Assembly (NCBI GenBank): GCA_030678995.1
Contig: JAUXTQ010000007.1
Location: 1-51,367 of the forward strand
DNA from: Caulobacter sp.
GTDB lineage: Bacteria > Pseudomonadota > Alphaproteobacteria > Caulobacterales > Caulobacteraceae
Length of the DNA stretch: 51,367 nucleotides
Reading direction: 5' to 3'
The notes under the pieces were generated by a model. That model was not told the origin of the DNA. It worked only from the letters and a program-made list of their open reading frames with translations, and ran no database searches. A program made the translations under genes and the position numbers. Of this stretch, positions 18,575-27,195 are shown one piece after another; the first letter of the stretch is position 1; each line of letters starts with the position of its first letter.

Positions 18575-19240
18575 TCAGCCGGTTGGGGGCAGGGGGGCCA
18601 GGCGCAGGGCCACCGGTTCAAGCGTCCGCCAGGCCGCCGCCCTGGCCCGTTCGGCCGGCACGCCGAGCATGCGCAGCTGAAGCTCGGCGACCCGCGCCCC
18701 GGCGTCGGCCCCGGAGTCTCCGGCGAGACGCGCGAACAGCCCGCCCATGACCATTGAGGCGAAGGTGTCGATGAGCATGTCATCGATCTCGACGTCAAAC
18801 ACGCCTTGGTCCACGCCGCGCTGGAGGTCCGACCGAAGGGGGCCAACGACCGACTCGCGCAACCCCCGGAAGGTCCACAAGGCCCGCAACAGGGCATGGC
18901 CCCAGTCGGGTTCGCTGCAGGCCAGGTCGATGAAGCGCCGCGTGGCCATGCTGGTCCGATCGACGGCGTCGTCCACGCCGGCCATGGCCTCGTCGAGCTG
19001 ACGGGTGACGTTCCGGGCGATGGCCAGCGCCACCTCTGAACCGATCGCGTCCTTGTCGCGGAAGTGGACGTAGAAGGTGCCGTTGGCCACGTCCGCGAGG
19101 CGGGCGATTTCGTTGACCGAGGCGGCCTCGAAACCATCCCGCGCGAAAAGCCTGACCGCGGCGTCCATGAGCCGCGCGCGGGTCCTGGCGCTCTTGCCCA
19201 GGTGTGCGGCGCCGCCGCCAAACAGGCCCCTGTTGATCAT
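18575..19240 (-). CDS. TetR/AcrR family transcriptional repressor
   Basis: A 221-residue regulator. The HTH is at about residues 15-62: RTRARLMDAAVRLFARDGFEAAS, then VNEIARLADVANGTFYVHFRDKDAI, the typical TetR recognition region with FYVHF. The rest is the helical ligand-binding and dimerisation domain. The start ATG 19240 (MINRGLFGGG) precedes the HTH by a normal distance; the longer frame would run through the operator. It is divergent from the DAPG-hydrolase-like operon, and the 106-bp gap holds a strong operator overlapping the operon promoter, so it very likely represses that operon and responds to its substrate. Confidence 0.93.
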   Translation of the reverse strand: MINRGLFGGGAAHLGKSARTRARLMDAAVRLFARDGFEAASVNEIARLADVANGTFYVHFRDKDAIGSEVALAIARNVTRQLDEAMAGVDDAVDRTSMATRRFIDLACSEPDWGHALLRALWTFRGLRESVVGPLRSDLQRGVDQGVFDVEIDDMLIDTFASMVMGGLFARLAGDSGADAGARVAELQLRMLGVPAERARAAAWRTLEPVALRLAPLPPTG

Positions 19241-19280
19241 GCTGAAGTTTACAACGCCGGACCGCCTTCGACCACCATAA

Positions 19281-19313
19281 TTGACAAGTATCCCAAAAAT
19301 GGGAAATATCCCA
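19281..19313 (+). promoter_or_regulatory. promoter and triple half-site operator of the DAPG-hydrolase-like operon
   Basis: A perfect -35 TTGACA (19281-19286), a 17-base spacer and a -10 candidate AAATAT (19304-19309). Three five-base half-sites alternate orientation with four-base spacers: TCCCA (19291-19295), TGGGA (19300-19304), TCCCA (19309-19313). They give two overlapping palindromes with a 9-bp period across the spacer and -10. This is the arrangement expected for cooperative binding by a TetR dimer, most simply the adjacent divergent regulator. Confidence 0.78.
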
Positions 19314-19346
19314 ATTATTGATCCTGAGCACGGCCGGAGCCTGTCC

Positions 19347-20183
19347 ATGCGTCCCGTACCGGAATCCGACCTCTATCTCGGCTACAGTGACGCCGACCTC
19401 GCGGTCAGCCCCTGCGCCCCATTCTTCCGACCCGCCATGGCGCCGTTGTCGGCGGAGGTGCGCGAGGCGCTCGCCGTGGGCCCGGTCGCCGCGGCCTTGA
19501 TGCCTCCGGTGGAGCGGGCCCGCGACCTGCTCGCGCCAGGCTACCAGGCCGTCGAAACCGGCTATACGACCTGCCCCGATCGCTCGGCCCGGGTGGCGGT
19601 GCTGACTCCCATGCCCCGCGTGACGCCCGCCATGTGGGACTGGTGGTTCGCCTGGCACGGCAGCCATGCCGAACGCTACAAACTCTGGCACCCCCGCGCC
19701 CATGTGCACGTGGCCTGGTCCGACGGCCGCGATGATCTGGACCACTACGTTGGACGCACCTCGAACGTGGTCGAGTACGTCGGGGCCGGGCGGATGAGCC
19801 TGACAATCCGCTTTGTGCCGCCCTCCAGCCTGGGTCTGGACGAGACGCGATTGGCGAAGGCCGGGGAGACGGCCATCTGCGCCAGGGGCAGCCTCGCCGG
19901 GACGCCGATGGAGACCGGCTGGCTGGTCCACCATGTGCGCCCCGCGCCCGGGGGCGCGGAGATGCGGTCGCGCTTCTGGCTGGGCGGAAACAACGTCCGC
20001 GCCCGCGGCCTGGAGGGTCCGCTCGGCCGCGCCCTGGGCCGGACCGCGGCCCGACTGGCGCCGATCGGGGCGGCGCAGGCGGCGGACCTGCTGGTCCATT
20101 GCGCGCAGGAGATGGCCCATCTGGCGGCCATCCTGCCGGATATCCACGCGGCCTTCGGGCCAGGCGACAAAGGGAGACCGTGA
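19347..20183 (+). CDS. DAPG hydrolase (PhlG)-like C-C bond hydrolase
   Basis: A 278-residue protein resembling PhlG, the zinc enzyme that removes an acetyl group from 2,4-diacetylphloroglucinol. The MWDWWFAWHGSHAERYKLWHP block (about 97-116) is the family signature. Candidate zinc ligands His115, Glu143, His196 and Glu255 have spacings (28, 53, 59) close to those I recall for PhlG (His129, Glu160, His214, Glu274). I choose ATG 19347 because the upstream TTG at 19281 is the -35 box. The stop overlaps the start of the flavin oxidase gene (TGATG). The substrate is likely an aromatic or cyclic polyketone; the true one is unknown. Confidence 0.78.
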   Translation: MRPVPESDLYLGYSDADLAVSPCAPFFRPAMAPLSAEVREALAVGPVAAALMPPVERARDLLAPGYQAVETGYTTCPDRSARVAVLTPMPRVTPAMWDWWFAWHGSHAERYKLWHPRAHVHVAWSDGRDDLDHYVGRTSNVVEYVGAGRMSLTIRFVPPSSLGLDETRLAKAGETAICARGSLAGTPMETGWLVHHVRPAPGGAEMRSRFWLGGNNVRARGLEGPLGRALGRTAARLAPIGAAQAADLLVHCAQEMAHLAAILPDIHAAFGPGDKGRP

Positions 20184-21532
20184 TGGGCAAGGCGACGGGC
20201 AGGGGCGTGACCCTGCGCCGCGGGGAGGCCGGCTTCGACGCGGCCGTGCTGGGCACAAGTTTCAACGCCAGGGATCCCGGCCGCCGACCGGCCGTCGTGG
20301 TGCAGGCCAACACGGTTGACGACGTGGTCGCCGCCGTGAAACGGGCCCGCGCCGAGGGCCTGAAGATCAGCGTCTGCTCCGGCGGGCACAGCTGGGCGCA
20401 GAACCACATCCGCGACGACAGCCTGCTGATCGACATGGGCCGCATGACCCGCATGCAGATCGACGTCCGGGCGCGGACCGCCACGGTCGAGCCGGGCCGT
20501 CACTGTGGCGACGTCAACGCCGTCCTGGCCCGGGCCGGCCTGTTCTTTCCGGTGGCCCACGCCTGGACCGTCGGCATCGGCGGCTTCCTGCTGCAGGGCG
20601 GGTTCGGCTGGAACAGCCGGGTCGTCGGGCTGGGCTGCGAGAACGTTATCGGCCTGGATGTGGTGCTGGCCGATGGATCGAGGGTTCACGCCAGCGAGAC
20701 CGAGAACCCGGACCTGTTCTGGGCGGCGCGGGGAAGCGGGCCGGGTTTCTTCGGGGTGGTCGTGCAGTTCCACCTGCGCCTGCACGACAGGCCCAAGGTC
20801 GTGGGACTTCAGCTGCAGGTTTTCAGGATGACGCATCTCGAGGCGGTGTTCGCCTGGGCCGACGCGGTCGGTCCTTCCGTCTCCCGGACGGTCGAGTTCC
20901 AGATGGTCATGAACCGCAAGGCGATGGGCATCGGCGCGCCGGGGATCGAGGTGCTGGCGCCGGTGATGGCGGACAGCTGGCGCGAGGCGCGTGAGGCGAC
21001 GAGCTTCATCCGTGACAGCCCCCTTCGCCGCAAGGCCAGCCTGACCCTGCCCCTCGTGCCCCTGTCCATGGCCTTCATGATGCGCACCGGCGAGAAGACG
21101 CTGTTCCTGCCGAACATCCGCTGGCGGGCTGACAACATGTGGATGGACGGCCCGATCGCGCCGCTCCTGCCGCACCTGCGCGCCATCGCCGACACCCAGC
21201 CGCCGGCGCCCAGTCACGTGCTATGGCTGAACTGGAACCCGCCGCCGACGCGGCCCGACATGGCCTTCTCGGTCGAGGGGCGGACCTATCTGGCGCTCTA
21301 TGGCGGCGTACGGTCCGAGGCGGACGATGTGGCCCACGCGGACTGGGCGACAGGCCACATGCGGGCGCTGGAGCCCTTCGGCAAGGGCATCCAGCTCGCC
21401 GACGAGAACCTGGCCAACCGTCCGGCGCGATTCCTGTCGGACGACCACATGGCCCGGCTGGACCGGATTCGCGCGGCCCATGACCCGGACGGCCTGTTCA
21501 ATCCCTGGATGGGTCGTCAGCCTGGAGCCTGA
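20183..21532 (+). CDS. FAD-dependent oxidase, berberine bridge enzyme type
   Basis: A 449-residue PCMH-type flavoprotein. The FAD domain includes SVCSGGHSW with His69 as the likely covalent FAD link, VEPGRHCGDVN, and HAWTVGIGGFLLQGGFGWNSR. The Cys that makes the second covalent bond in plant BBE-type enzymes is not at its usual place (the stretch reads VAHAWTVGIGG), so I infer a single His link. The C terminus RAAHDPDGLFNPWMG is the usual BBE-domain end. It oxidises an unknown substrate, reducing oxygen or another acceptor. The ATG overlaps the hydrolase stop (TGATG), so the two enzymes probably act in sequence under TetR control. The 3' end overlaps the convergent GNAT gene by 35 bp. Confidence 0.9.
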   Translation: MGKATGRGVTLRRGEAGFDAAVLGTSFNARDPGRRPAVVVQANTVDDVVAAVKRARAEGLKISVCSGGHSWAQNHIRDDSLLIDMGRMTRMQIDVRARTATVEPGRHCGDVNAVLARAGLFFPVAHAWTVGIGGFLLQGGFGWNSRVVGLGCENVIGLDVVLADGSRVHASETENPDLFWAARGSGPGFFGVVVQFHLRLHDRPKVVGLQLQVFRMTHLEAVFAWADAVGPSVSRTVEFQMVMNRKAMGIGAPGIEVLAPVMADSWREAREATSFIRDSPLRRKASLTLPLVPLSMAFMMRTGEKTLFLPNIRWRADNMWMDGPIAPLLPHLRAIADTQPPAPSHVLWLNWNPPPTRPDMAFSVEGRTYLALYGGVRSEADDVAHADWATGHMRALEPFGKGIQLADENLANRPARFLSDDHMARLDRIRAAHDPDGLFNPWMGRQPGA

Positions 21533-21965
21533 GGGCGTGGGTCACGCCCGGCCAGTCCATGCGTTCAAACCCCATCGCTTCCCAGAAGGGCGGGGCGGCG
21601 GCGGAGGCGGCGGCGTTCAGCACCAGCAGGGGCGCGGCCTGGAAGCCCTGCTGCATCATCGCCCCGGCCAGGGCGCGGGCCACGCCGCCGCGGCGCAAGG
21701 CGGGGCGGACGTAGAGCCGCCGCATGCGCATGGCCGGCTCGTTCAGGCCCGTCTCGACCGTCACCCCGCCCACGCCCGCCAGCTCGCCGGCCACGAAGGC
21801 CGCGAACAGCGCTCCGGGGTCGCGGAAGGGGTCGTCCGCCGCGCCGAACTCTGTCGCCAGCACCGTCATGTTTCGCACGCCCTCGGCGGCGGCCTCGGCG
21901 CGGATGACGTCGAATCCATGCGGCAGGCCCTCGAAAAGCCTTACGATGCTCACCACGTCAGACAT
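21498..21965 (-). CDS. GNAT family N-acetyltransferase
   Basis: A 155-residue single GNAT domain. The acetyl-CoA pyrophosphate loop is visible as MRMRRLYVRPALRRGGVARALAGAMMQQ, followed by the beta-bulge and C-terminal PPFWEAMGFER. The start ATG 21965 (MSDVVSIVRLF) fits the family; the open frame upstream is antisense to the YccF gene. It is divergent from YccF with 24 bp between the starts and convergent with the flavin oxidase gene. The substrate is not predictable. Confidence 0.86.
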   Translation of the reverse strand: MSDVVSIVRLFEGLPHGFDVIRAEAAAEGVRNMTVLATEFGAADDPFRDPGALFAAFVAGELAGVGGVTVETGLNEPAMRMRRLYVRPALRRGGVARALAGAMMQQGFQAAPLLVLNAAASAAAPPFWEAMGFERMDWPGVTHALRLQADDPSRD

Positions 21966-21989
21966 CACGTCGTTTCCGGGAACCGGTCC

Positions 21990-22388
21990 ATGCGTCTGCT
22001 GCTCAACATCCTCTGGTTCATCTTCGGCGGCTTTATCAGCGGCATGCTGTGGCTGCTCGGCGGGCTGATCCTGGCGGTGACCATCGTCGGCCTGCCGTAC
22101 ACGGCGGCGGCCTGGCGCATCGCCGGTTTCGCCTTCTGGCCGTTCGGCAAGGAGATCGTCTCGCGCGACATCATCACCGGCGAGCACGACCTGGGCACCG
22201 GGCCGCTGGGCTTCGTGCTCAACGTCATCTGGTTCCTGTTCGCCGGCTGGTACATCGCCCTGTCGCATCTGGTGGCGGCCTTCTTCGAGGCGATCACCAT
22301 CATCGGCCTGCCGTTCGCGTTCAAGGACCTGCAGCTGGCCCAGATCGCCTTCGCTCCGATCGGCAAGATCGTGGTGGAGAAGCGGTAG
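21990..22388 (+). CDS. YccF domain membrane protein
   Basis: A 132-residue inner-membrane protein made of two repeated YccF units. Each has a hydrophobic N-terminal span (LLLNILWFIFGGFISGMLWLLGG; LGFVLNVIWFLFAGWYIALSHLV) followed by TIVGLPYTAAAWRIAGFAFWPFGKEI and TIIGLPFAFKDLQLAQIAFAPIGKIV. Function unestablished; sometimes annotated as an inner-membrane protein linked to a small transporter. Starts 24 bp from the divergent GNAT gene. A long palindromic repeat follows eight bases after its stop. Confidence 0.9.
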   Translation: MRLLLNILWFIFGGFISGMLWLLGGLILAVTIVGLPYTAAAWRIAGFAFWPFGKEIVSRDIITGEHDLGTGPLGFVLNVIWFLFAGWYIALSHLVAAFFEAITIIGLPFAFKDLQLAQIAFAPIGKIVVEKR

Positions 22389-22395
22389 AACCTTC

Positions 22396-22559
22396 AATCC
22401 TCCCCGCGAAGCCGGGGAGGGGGACCGCCGCGAGGCGGTGGAGGGGTCAGCGCGAACGCGGGCGGCCCCATTCTGAATTCCGGTCGTTCCGGCGGACCCG
22501 GCTCAGCCCCCTCCACCATGCTCCGCATGGTCCCCCTCCCCGACTTCGCGGGGAGGATT
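22396..22559. repeat. long intergenic inverted-repeat element with 31-base arms
   Basis: The left arm (22396-22426, AATCCTCCCCGCGAAGCCGG...) and right arm (22529-22559) are reverse complements with one mismatch. Secondary palindromes lie inside (GACCGCCGCGAGGCGGT; CCATGCTCCGCATGG). The element fills the whole gap between YccF and the AAA ATPase gene, and its right end supplies two bases of the TAA stop of the latter (22558-22560). No transposase frame, so a MITE-like or REP-derived element. Confidence 0.85.
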
Positions 22560-23310
22560 ATCGCGGCGCCGGCCCCTCGTCCTCTTCCAGCAGGATCTTG
22601 AGGAACGACTCGCGGCGATTGAGGAAGTTGCGCGTGACGCTGAAGTGCTCGGTGTCCTCGTATTCCACCCTCTCCAGCCCATGCTCGGAGGCCTGGTAGA
22701 TCCAGGCGTCGGGGTAGCCGAGGATGATCGGCGAGTGGGTGGCGATGATCAGCTGCGAGCGGGCCAGCACCAGCTGGTGCAGCTTGGCCAGGAAGGCCAG
22801 CTGCCGCTGCGGCGACAGGGCCGCTTCCGGCTCGTCCATGATGTATAGGCCGTCGCCCATCAACCGGTTTTCGAACAGCGAGAAGAAGGCCTCGCCGTGT
22901 GACTGCTGGTGCAACGGCCGGTCGCCATAGCGGCTGCCGGCGTTCTGTTCGAGATAGGTCGCGACGTTGAAGAAGCTCTCGGCGCGCAGGAAGAAGCCGT
23001 CGTGGGCGTAGGCCTTGCCGTCGCGGATCGGGCGGATGAACTGGTGCAGGGCCGAGTGATTGGCGTGGGTGGCGAAGCGGTGGTCCTTCGACCCGCCCTC
23101 GGCGTTGAAGCCCCAGGCCACCGCCAGCGCCTCGATCAGCGTCGACTTGCCCGAGCCGTTCTCGCCGACCAGGAAGGTCACGCGCGGGTGGAACTTCAGG
23201 CTGTGCAGGCTGCGCACGACCGGCAGGTTGAAGGGGTAGACCGCCTCATCCCAGCCTTCGCGGCGGATGAACTGCGCGGCGATCCAGTAGGGGGTGTCGA
23301 GGCCGGCCAT
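22558..23310 (-). CDS. AAA family ATPase (ABC/RecF-like, single domain)
   Basis: A 250-residue soluble ATPase. Walker A is VGENGSGKSTLIEALA, the fused signature/Walker B region is LYIMDEPEAALSPQRQLAFLAKLHQL, and the switch His is in LIIATHSPIILGYPDA. This is the AAA_21/SMC-like architecture with only a short helical insert. Standalone members of this size are common and mostly uncharacterised; some belong to defence systems, but no partner nuclease is adjacent. The start ATG 23310 (MAGLDTPYWIAAQFIRREGWDEA) is preferred over the longer frame. Confidence 0.88.
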   Translation of the reverse strand: MAGLDTPYWIAAQFIRREGWDEAVYPFNLPVVRSLHSLKFHPRVTFLVGENGSGKSTLIEALAVAWGFNAEGGSKDHRFATHANHSALHQFIRPIRDGKAYAHDGFFLRAESFFNVATYLEQNAGSRYGDRPLHQQSHGEAFFSLFENRLMGDGLYIMDEPEAALSPQRQLAFLAKLHQLVLARSQLIIATHSPIILGYPDAWIYQASEHGLERVEYEDTEHFSVTRNFLNRRESFLKILLEEDEGPAPR

Positions 23311-23378
23311 GGCGAATTGCGCTCCAGTCCGGTTCGGCCGGATGACATTGAGCCCTGAAGGCCTTGATGGAATTGGAG

Positions 23379-23467
23379 CTCTGGTGGCGACCTTGGTCAA
23401 GGACGACCCTTGCAGGGTCGCCGCTCCGCGGCCGCGACGCGGACCTTGAGCAAGGTCGCCACCAGAG
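23379..23467. repeat. nested palindromic element with perfect 17-bp arms
   Basis: CTCTGGTGGCGACCTTG (23379-23395) is exactly complementary to 23451-23467. Inside are further palindromes: GTCAAGG/CCTTGAG-like inner arms, GACCCTTGCAGGGTC (23404-23418) and a GC-rich CGCGGCCGCG core. It lies in the 201-bp gap between the AAA ATPase start and the PhyH-like gene. No coding capacity. REP- or MITE-like. Confidence 0.85.
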
Positions 23468-23511
23468 CAAATCTCGCCGTCAAGACATCAGGACGCTTCT
23501 GCCGTGAGGTT

Positions 23512-24192
23512 TCAGGAAAGCCCGCGCCATTCCAGACCGCCCGGCAGTTCGGCGGCGGCATAGTCGATCTGAAGCACGCGCCGACGGCCGCTGCCGCGTG
23601 AACGCTCGGACATGTGCAGGATCGGCGTCGAATAGGCCCAGACGTCGCCGGCTCTCGCATGGCAAATAAAGGTCGGCAACGCCTCCGCCCGGGTGGTCGC
23701 CTGCGTCGCCGGAACGTAGCCCAGCCGATGCGATCCCATCGCGATCTTCAGCGGCGCGTTGTCGTCGTCACAGTCATCCAGGTGCAGACGAAGGGTGACC
23801 ATGCCCTCAAGGACACTGATCGGCGGGGCGACATGCAGCAGCCCGTCCTTGGTGGACCAGGGACCGAAGCCCTCCACATCGATGCGTTCCCGAACGGCGA
23901 TGGTGCGATCCTGGTGCCAGGCGACGATCCAGTTGGCGTCAGGCGTCTTGTCGAACAGGACGGCTCGCACTGGACGGGCAGGCGCGCCGAGCAGCCCGGC
24001 GGCGATCCGGCCGAGAGGCCCCTCGGCAGCCAGAAGGTCGCCGGTCGCGGCGTCGTCAGGCAGGCGCCGTCCGGGACGGCCATCGATAGCCGGATCAAGA
24101 CGTTCCCCAAGGCCGGCGACCTCCACGGCCGTCACGGCCGCCGGAAACAAGGCGGCGCCATCTCGTGCGAAGGAGAGATCGGAGGCTCGCAT
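23512..24192 (-). CDS. phytanoyl-CoA dioxygenase (PhyH) family protein
   Basis: A 226-residue Fe(II)/2-oxoglutarate oxygenase. The facial triad is visible: His93 and Asp95 in AWHQDRT and His193 in PILHMSERS, with an Arg at 203-205 (RRRVLQIDY) to bind 2-oxoglutarate. Bacterial members hydroxylate diverse small molecules; the substrate is not predictable. It starts four bases after the fumC stop on the same strand, so the two are likely co-transcribed. Confidence 0.85.
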   Translation of the reverse strand: MRASDLSFARDGAALFPAAVTAVEVAGLGERLDPAIDGRPGRRLPDDAATGDLLAAEGPLGRIAAGLLGAPARPVRAVLFDKTPDANWIVAWHQDRTIAVRERIDVEGFGPWSTKDGLLHVAPPISVLEGMVTLRLHLDDCDDDNAPLKIAMGSHRLGYVPATQATTRAEALPTFICHARAGDVWAYSTPILHMSERSRGSGRRRVLQIDYAAAELPGGLEWRGLS

Positions 24193-24196
24193 CCCA

Positions 24197-25588
<1,392 letters not shown>

Positions 25589-25708
25589 GGGTCTATCCGG
25601 CGAAACTTGCAGCGCCGGTTTAGCGCCAGAGGGCGAGACTGCAAGGCCGTGGTGGTGTCCTGGATAGCGAGATGTTAGTCTAGCCATTAAGTTGGCTAGG
25701 AGTGTGAA

Positions 25709-25969
25709 ATGGAGATCGGGGTCTTTGAGGCGCGCAACCGCTTCTCTGAACTCATCGAGGCCGCGGAGAGGGGCGAGGAGGTCATCGTCCTGCGCCGGGG
25801 GAAGCCCGTGGCCAGGATCACCAGCGCCGAACCCACGGGCGCCGCGGCTGATCACCGCCGGGACGTCATTCGTCGGGCCGCCGAACTTGCTGATCGGGTC
25901 GCCGAACGGATGGGCCGCGACTTCACCCATGAAGAACTGATCGCCGCGCGCGACTTTGGACGGCGCTGA
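25709..25969 (+). CDS. Phd/YefM-type antitoxin
   Basis: An 86-residue protein with the Phd/YefM DNA-binding fold: [38 protein letters not shown], followed by a flexible charged C-terminal region that would wrap the toxin (residues about 45-86). AGGAG lies eight bases before the ATG. It overlaps or abuts the PIN toxin gene. Type II antitoxins of this kind normally repress their own operon. Confidence 0.93.
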   Translation: MEIGVFEARNRFSELIEAAERGEEVIVLRRGKPVARITSAEPTGAAADHRRDVIRRAAELADRVAERMGRDFTHEELIAARDFGRR

Positions 25970-26390
25970 CTTGCCTCCGGTCGTCGTCGATGCCTGTTTC
26001 GTCGCGGCCTTGCTGACGCGCGAAGATCATAGCGGGTTCGCTCGCGAGCGATTCCAGGCTTTTGACGACCGCGATTTCGCGGCTCCGGCGCTGATTTGCT
26101 GGGAAGTGGCCAACATACTCTGGAAGAAGACCCGGCGCGGCGAGCTGAACGCGGCGGACCGTGACGCCATGCTCGACTCCTTCGACGAACTGATGATCGG
26201 CATGGAGGGGGCGACGCCGTCGCAGACGCGTCGATTGCTTATCCTGAGCGACAGCCATGGCCTCACGGCCTACGATGCGGCCTACCTGGAACTGGCGCTC
26301 CGCCGGGAAGCAGACTTGGCGACGCTGGACGCTGACCTCGCCGAGGCCGCCCGGGCCGAGGGACTGACCGTCCACTCCCCCTTCGCATGA
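25956..26390 (+). CDS. PIN-domain toxin (VapC type)
   Basis: A 144-residue PIN ribonuclease. The acidic quartet can be seen: Asp in [12 protein letters not shown], Glu in CWEVANILW, Asp in [14 protein letters not shown], and Asp in [11 protein letters not shown]. VapC toxins cleave tRNA or rRNA. The start is uncertain: TTG 25956 overlaps the antitoxin by 14 bases; TTG 25971 directly after the antitoxin TGA would give [12 protein letters not shown], also a typical N terminus. The 3' end overlaps the RusA-like gene (ATGA). The pairing of a Phd-type antitoxin with a PIN toxin is common. Confidence 0.92.
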   Translation: MDGADLPPVVVDACFVAALLTREDHSGFARERFQAFDDRDFAAPALICWEVANILWKKTRRGELNAADRDAMLDSFDELMIGMEGATPSQTRRLLILSDSHGLTAYDAAYLELALRREADLATLDADLAEAARAEGLTVHSPFA

Positions 26391-26743
26391 CCGACGACTG
26401 GACCATCCACGGCAAGGTGCGGGCTCGCGAGGGCGGCGGCACACTTGAGCTGGTGGTCGACGGCCTGACCACCCAGGCGAAATACTACAAGCCGCTGATC
26501 TACGAGTTCTTCCGCAAGGCGTGGCGCGGGTCGCGGCCGGTGTGGGGCGACTTCGCCGTCGAGATTGTCATGGAGTACGAGGGCGACCCGCCCTGGCTGG
26601 ACCTCGACAACCTGGCCAAGGTGATCCTCGACTCGATCAAGGGTCACGCCTTCCATGACGATAGTCAGGTGGCCCGGCTGCTGGTCGAGCGGCGCCAGGG
26701 CGATCGCGAGCGGATCACCGTGCGCGCGACGCGGCTCGCCTAG
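26387..26743 (+). CDS. RusA-family Holliday junction resolvase-like endonuclease
   Basis: A 118-residue protein whose C-terminal half carries the RusA active site: LDLDNLAKVILDSIKG...FHDDSQV. Asp72, Asp74, Lys78 and Asp91/92 have the same relative spacing as E. coli RusA Asp70, Asp72, Lys76 and Asp91, as I recall them. RusA enzymes are usually carried by prophages and resolve four-way junctions. Here the ATG overlaps the toxin stop by four bases (ATGA), so it is translated with the toxin-antitoxin pair. The N-terminal part (residues 1-50) lacks the usual proline-rich RusA start. Confidence 0.88.
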   Translation: MTDDWTIHGKVRAREGGGTLELVVDGLTTQAKYYKPLIYEFFRKAWRGSRPVWGDFAVEIVMEYEGDPPWLDLDNLAKVILDSIKGHAFHDDSQVARLLVERRQGDRERITVRATRLA

Positions 26744-27119
26744 TTTCCAGGGCCGCGCCGATCAGCAGGGCGTGGCCCAGCAGGATGAAGGCGCCGAACC
26801 GGCCCAGGCTGACCGCGTCCCATTGCGGGAAGATGTCCTTGAACAGGGCCAGCATGACGCCCGCTCCGATCAGGCCGGGGGCGGCGAAGACGGCCGCAGC
26901 CAGCAGGCGGTGGCGGCGCGGCAGTCGGCGCAGGCGCGCGGCGACGTGAAACAGGAAGACCACCGCCCCGCCCACCAGGAAGGCGTTGGCGGCGTAGAAC
27001 CAGAAGGCCCGCTCGAGCAGCCCGGCCCCGAAGGCCGCGTACCACGCCGTCGAGACCACGAAGGCCGCGAGTCCCGCCAGACCAAAGGCCAGACCGTCTT
27101 GTTTTGACACGACAACCAC
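26715..27119 (-). CDS. four-pass membrane protein of unknown function (134 aa)
   Basis: Four hydrophobic segments at about residues 9-30, 37-61, 72-92 and 104-125, with short basic loops (RLRRLPRRHR). It resembles small DUF5367-type membrane proteins in size and topology, but I am not certain of the family. The start is GTG 27119 or GTG 27110. The 3' end overlaps the convergent RusA gene by 29 bp. Confidence 0.68.
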   Translation of the reverse strand: MVVVSKQDGLAFGLAGLAAFVVSTAWYAAFGAGLLERAFWFYAANAFLVGGAVVFLFHVAARLRRLPRRHRLLAAAVFAAPGLIGAGVMLALFKDIFPQWDAVSLGRFGAFILLGHALLIGAALETRRAASRAR

Positions 27120-27195
27120 CCCGAACCACCCGTTTCCATCCTTGGGATGCGAGGGTGGCGCCAGGAAGCTGGCCGATTGCCGCAGCGGTGAAAAG

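Noticed and set aside
22558..23310. AAA ATPase considered as an anti-phage defence gene
   Set aside because: Standalone ATPases of this type are common, and no nuclease, protease or reverse transcriptase partner is adjacent; only palindromic repeats flank it.
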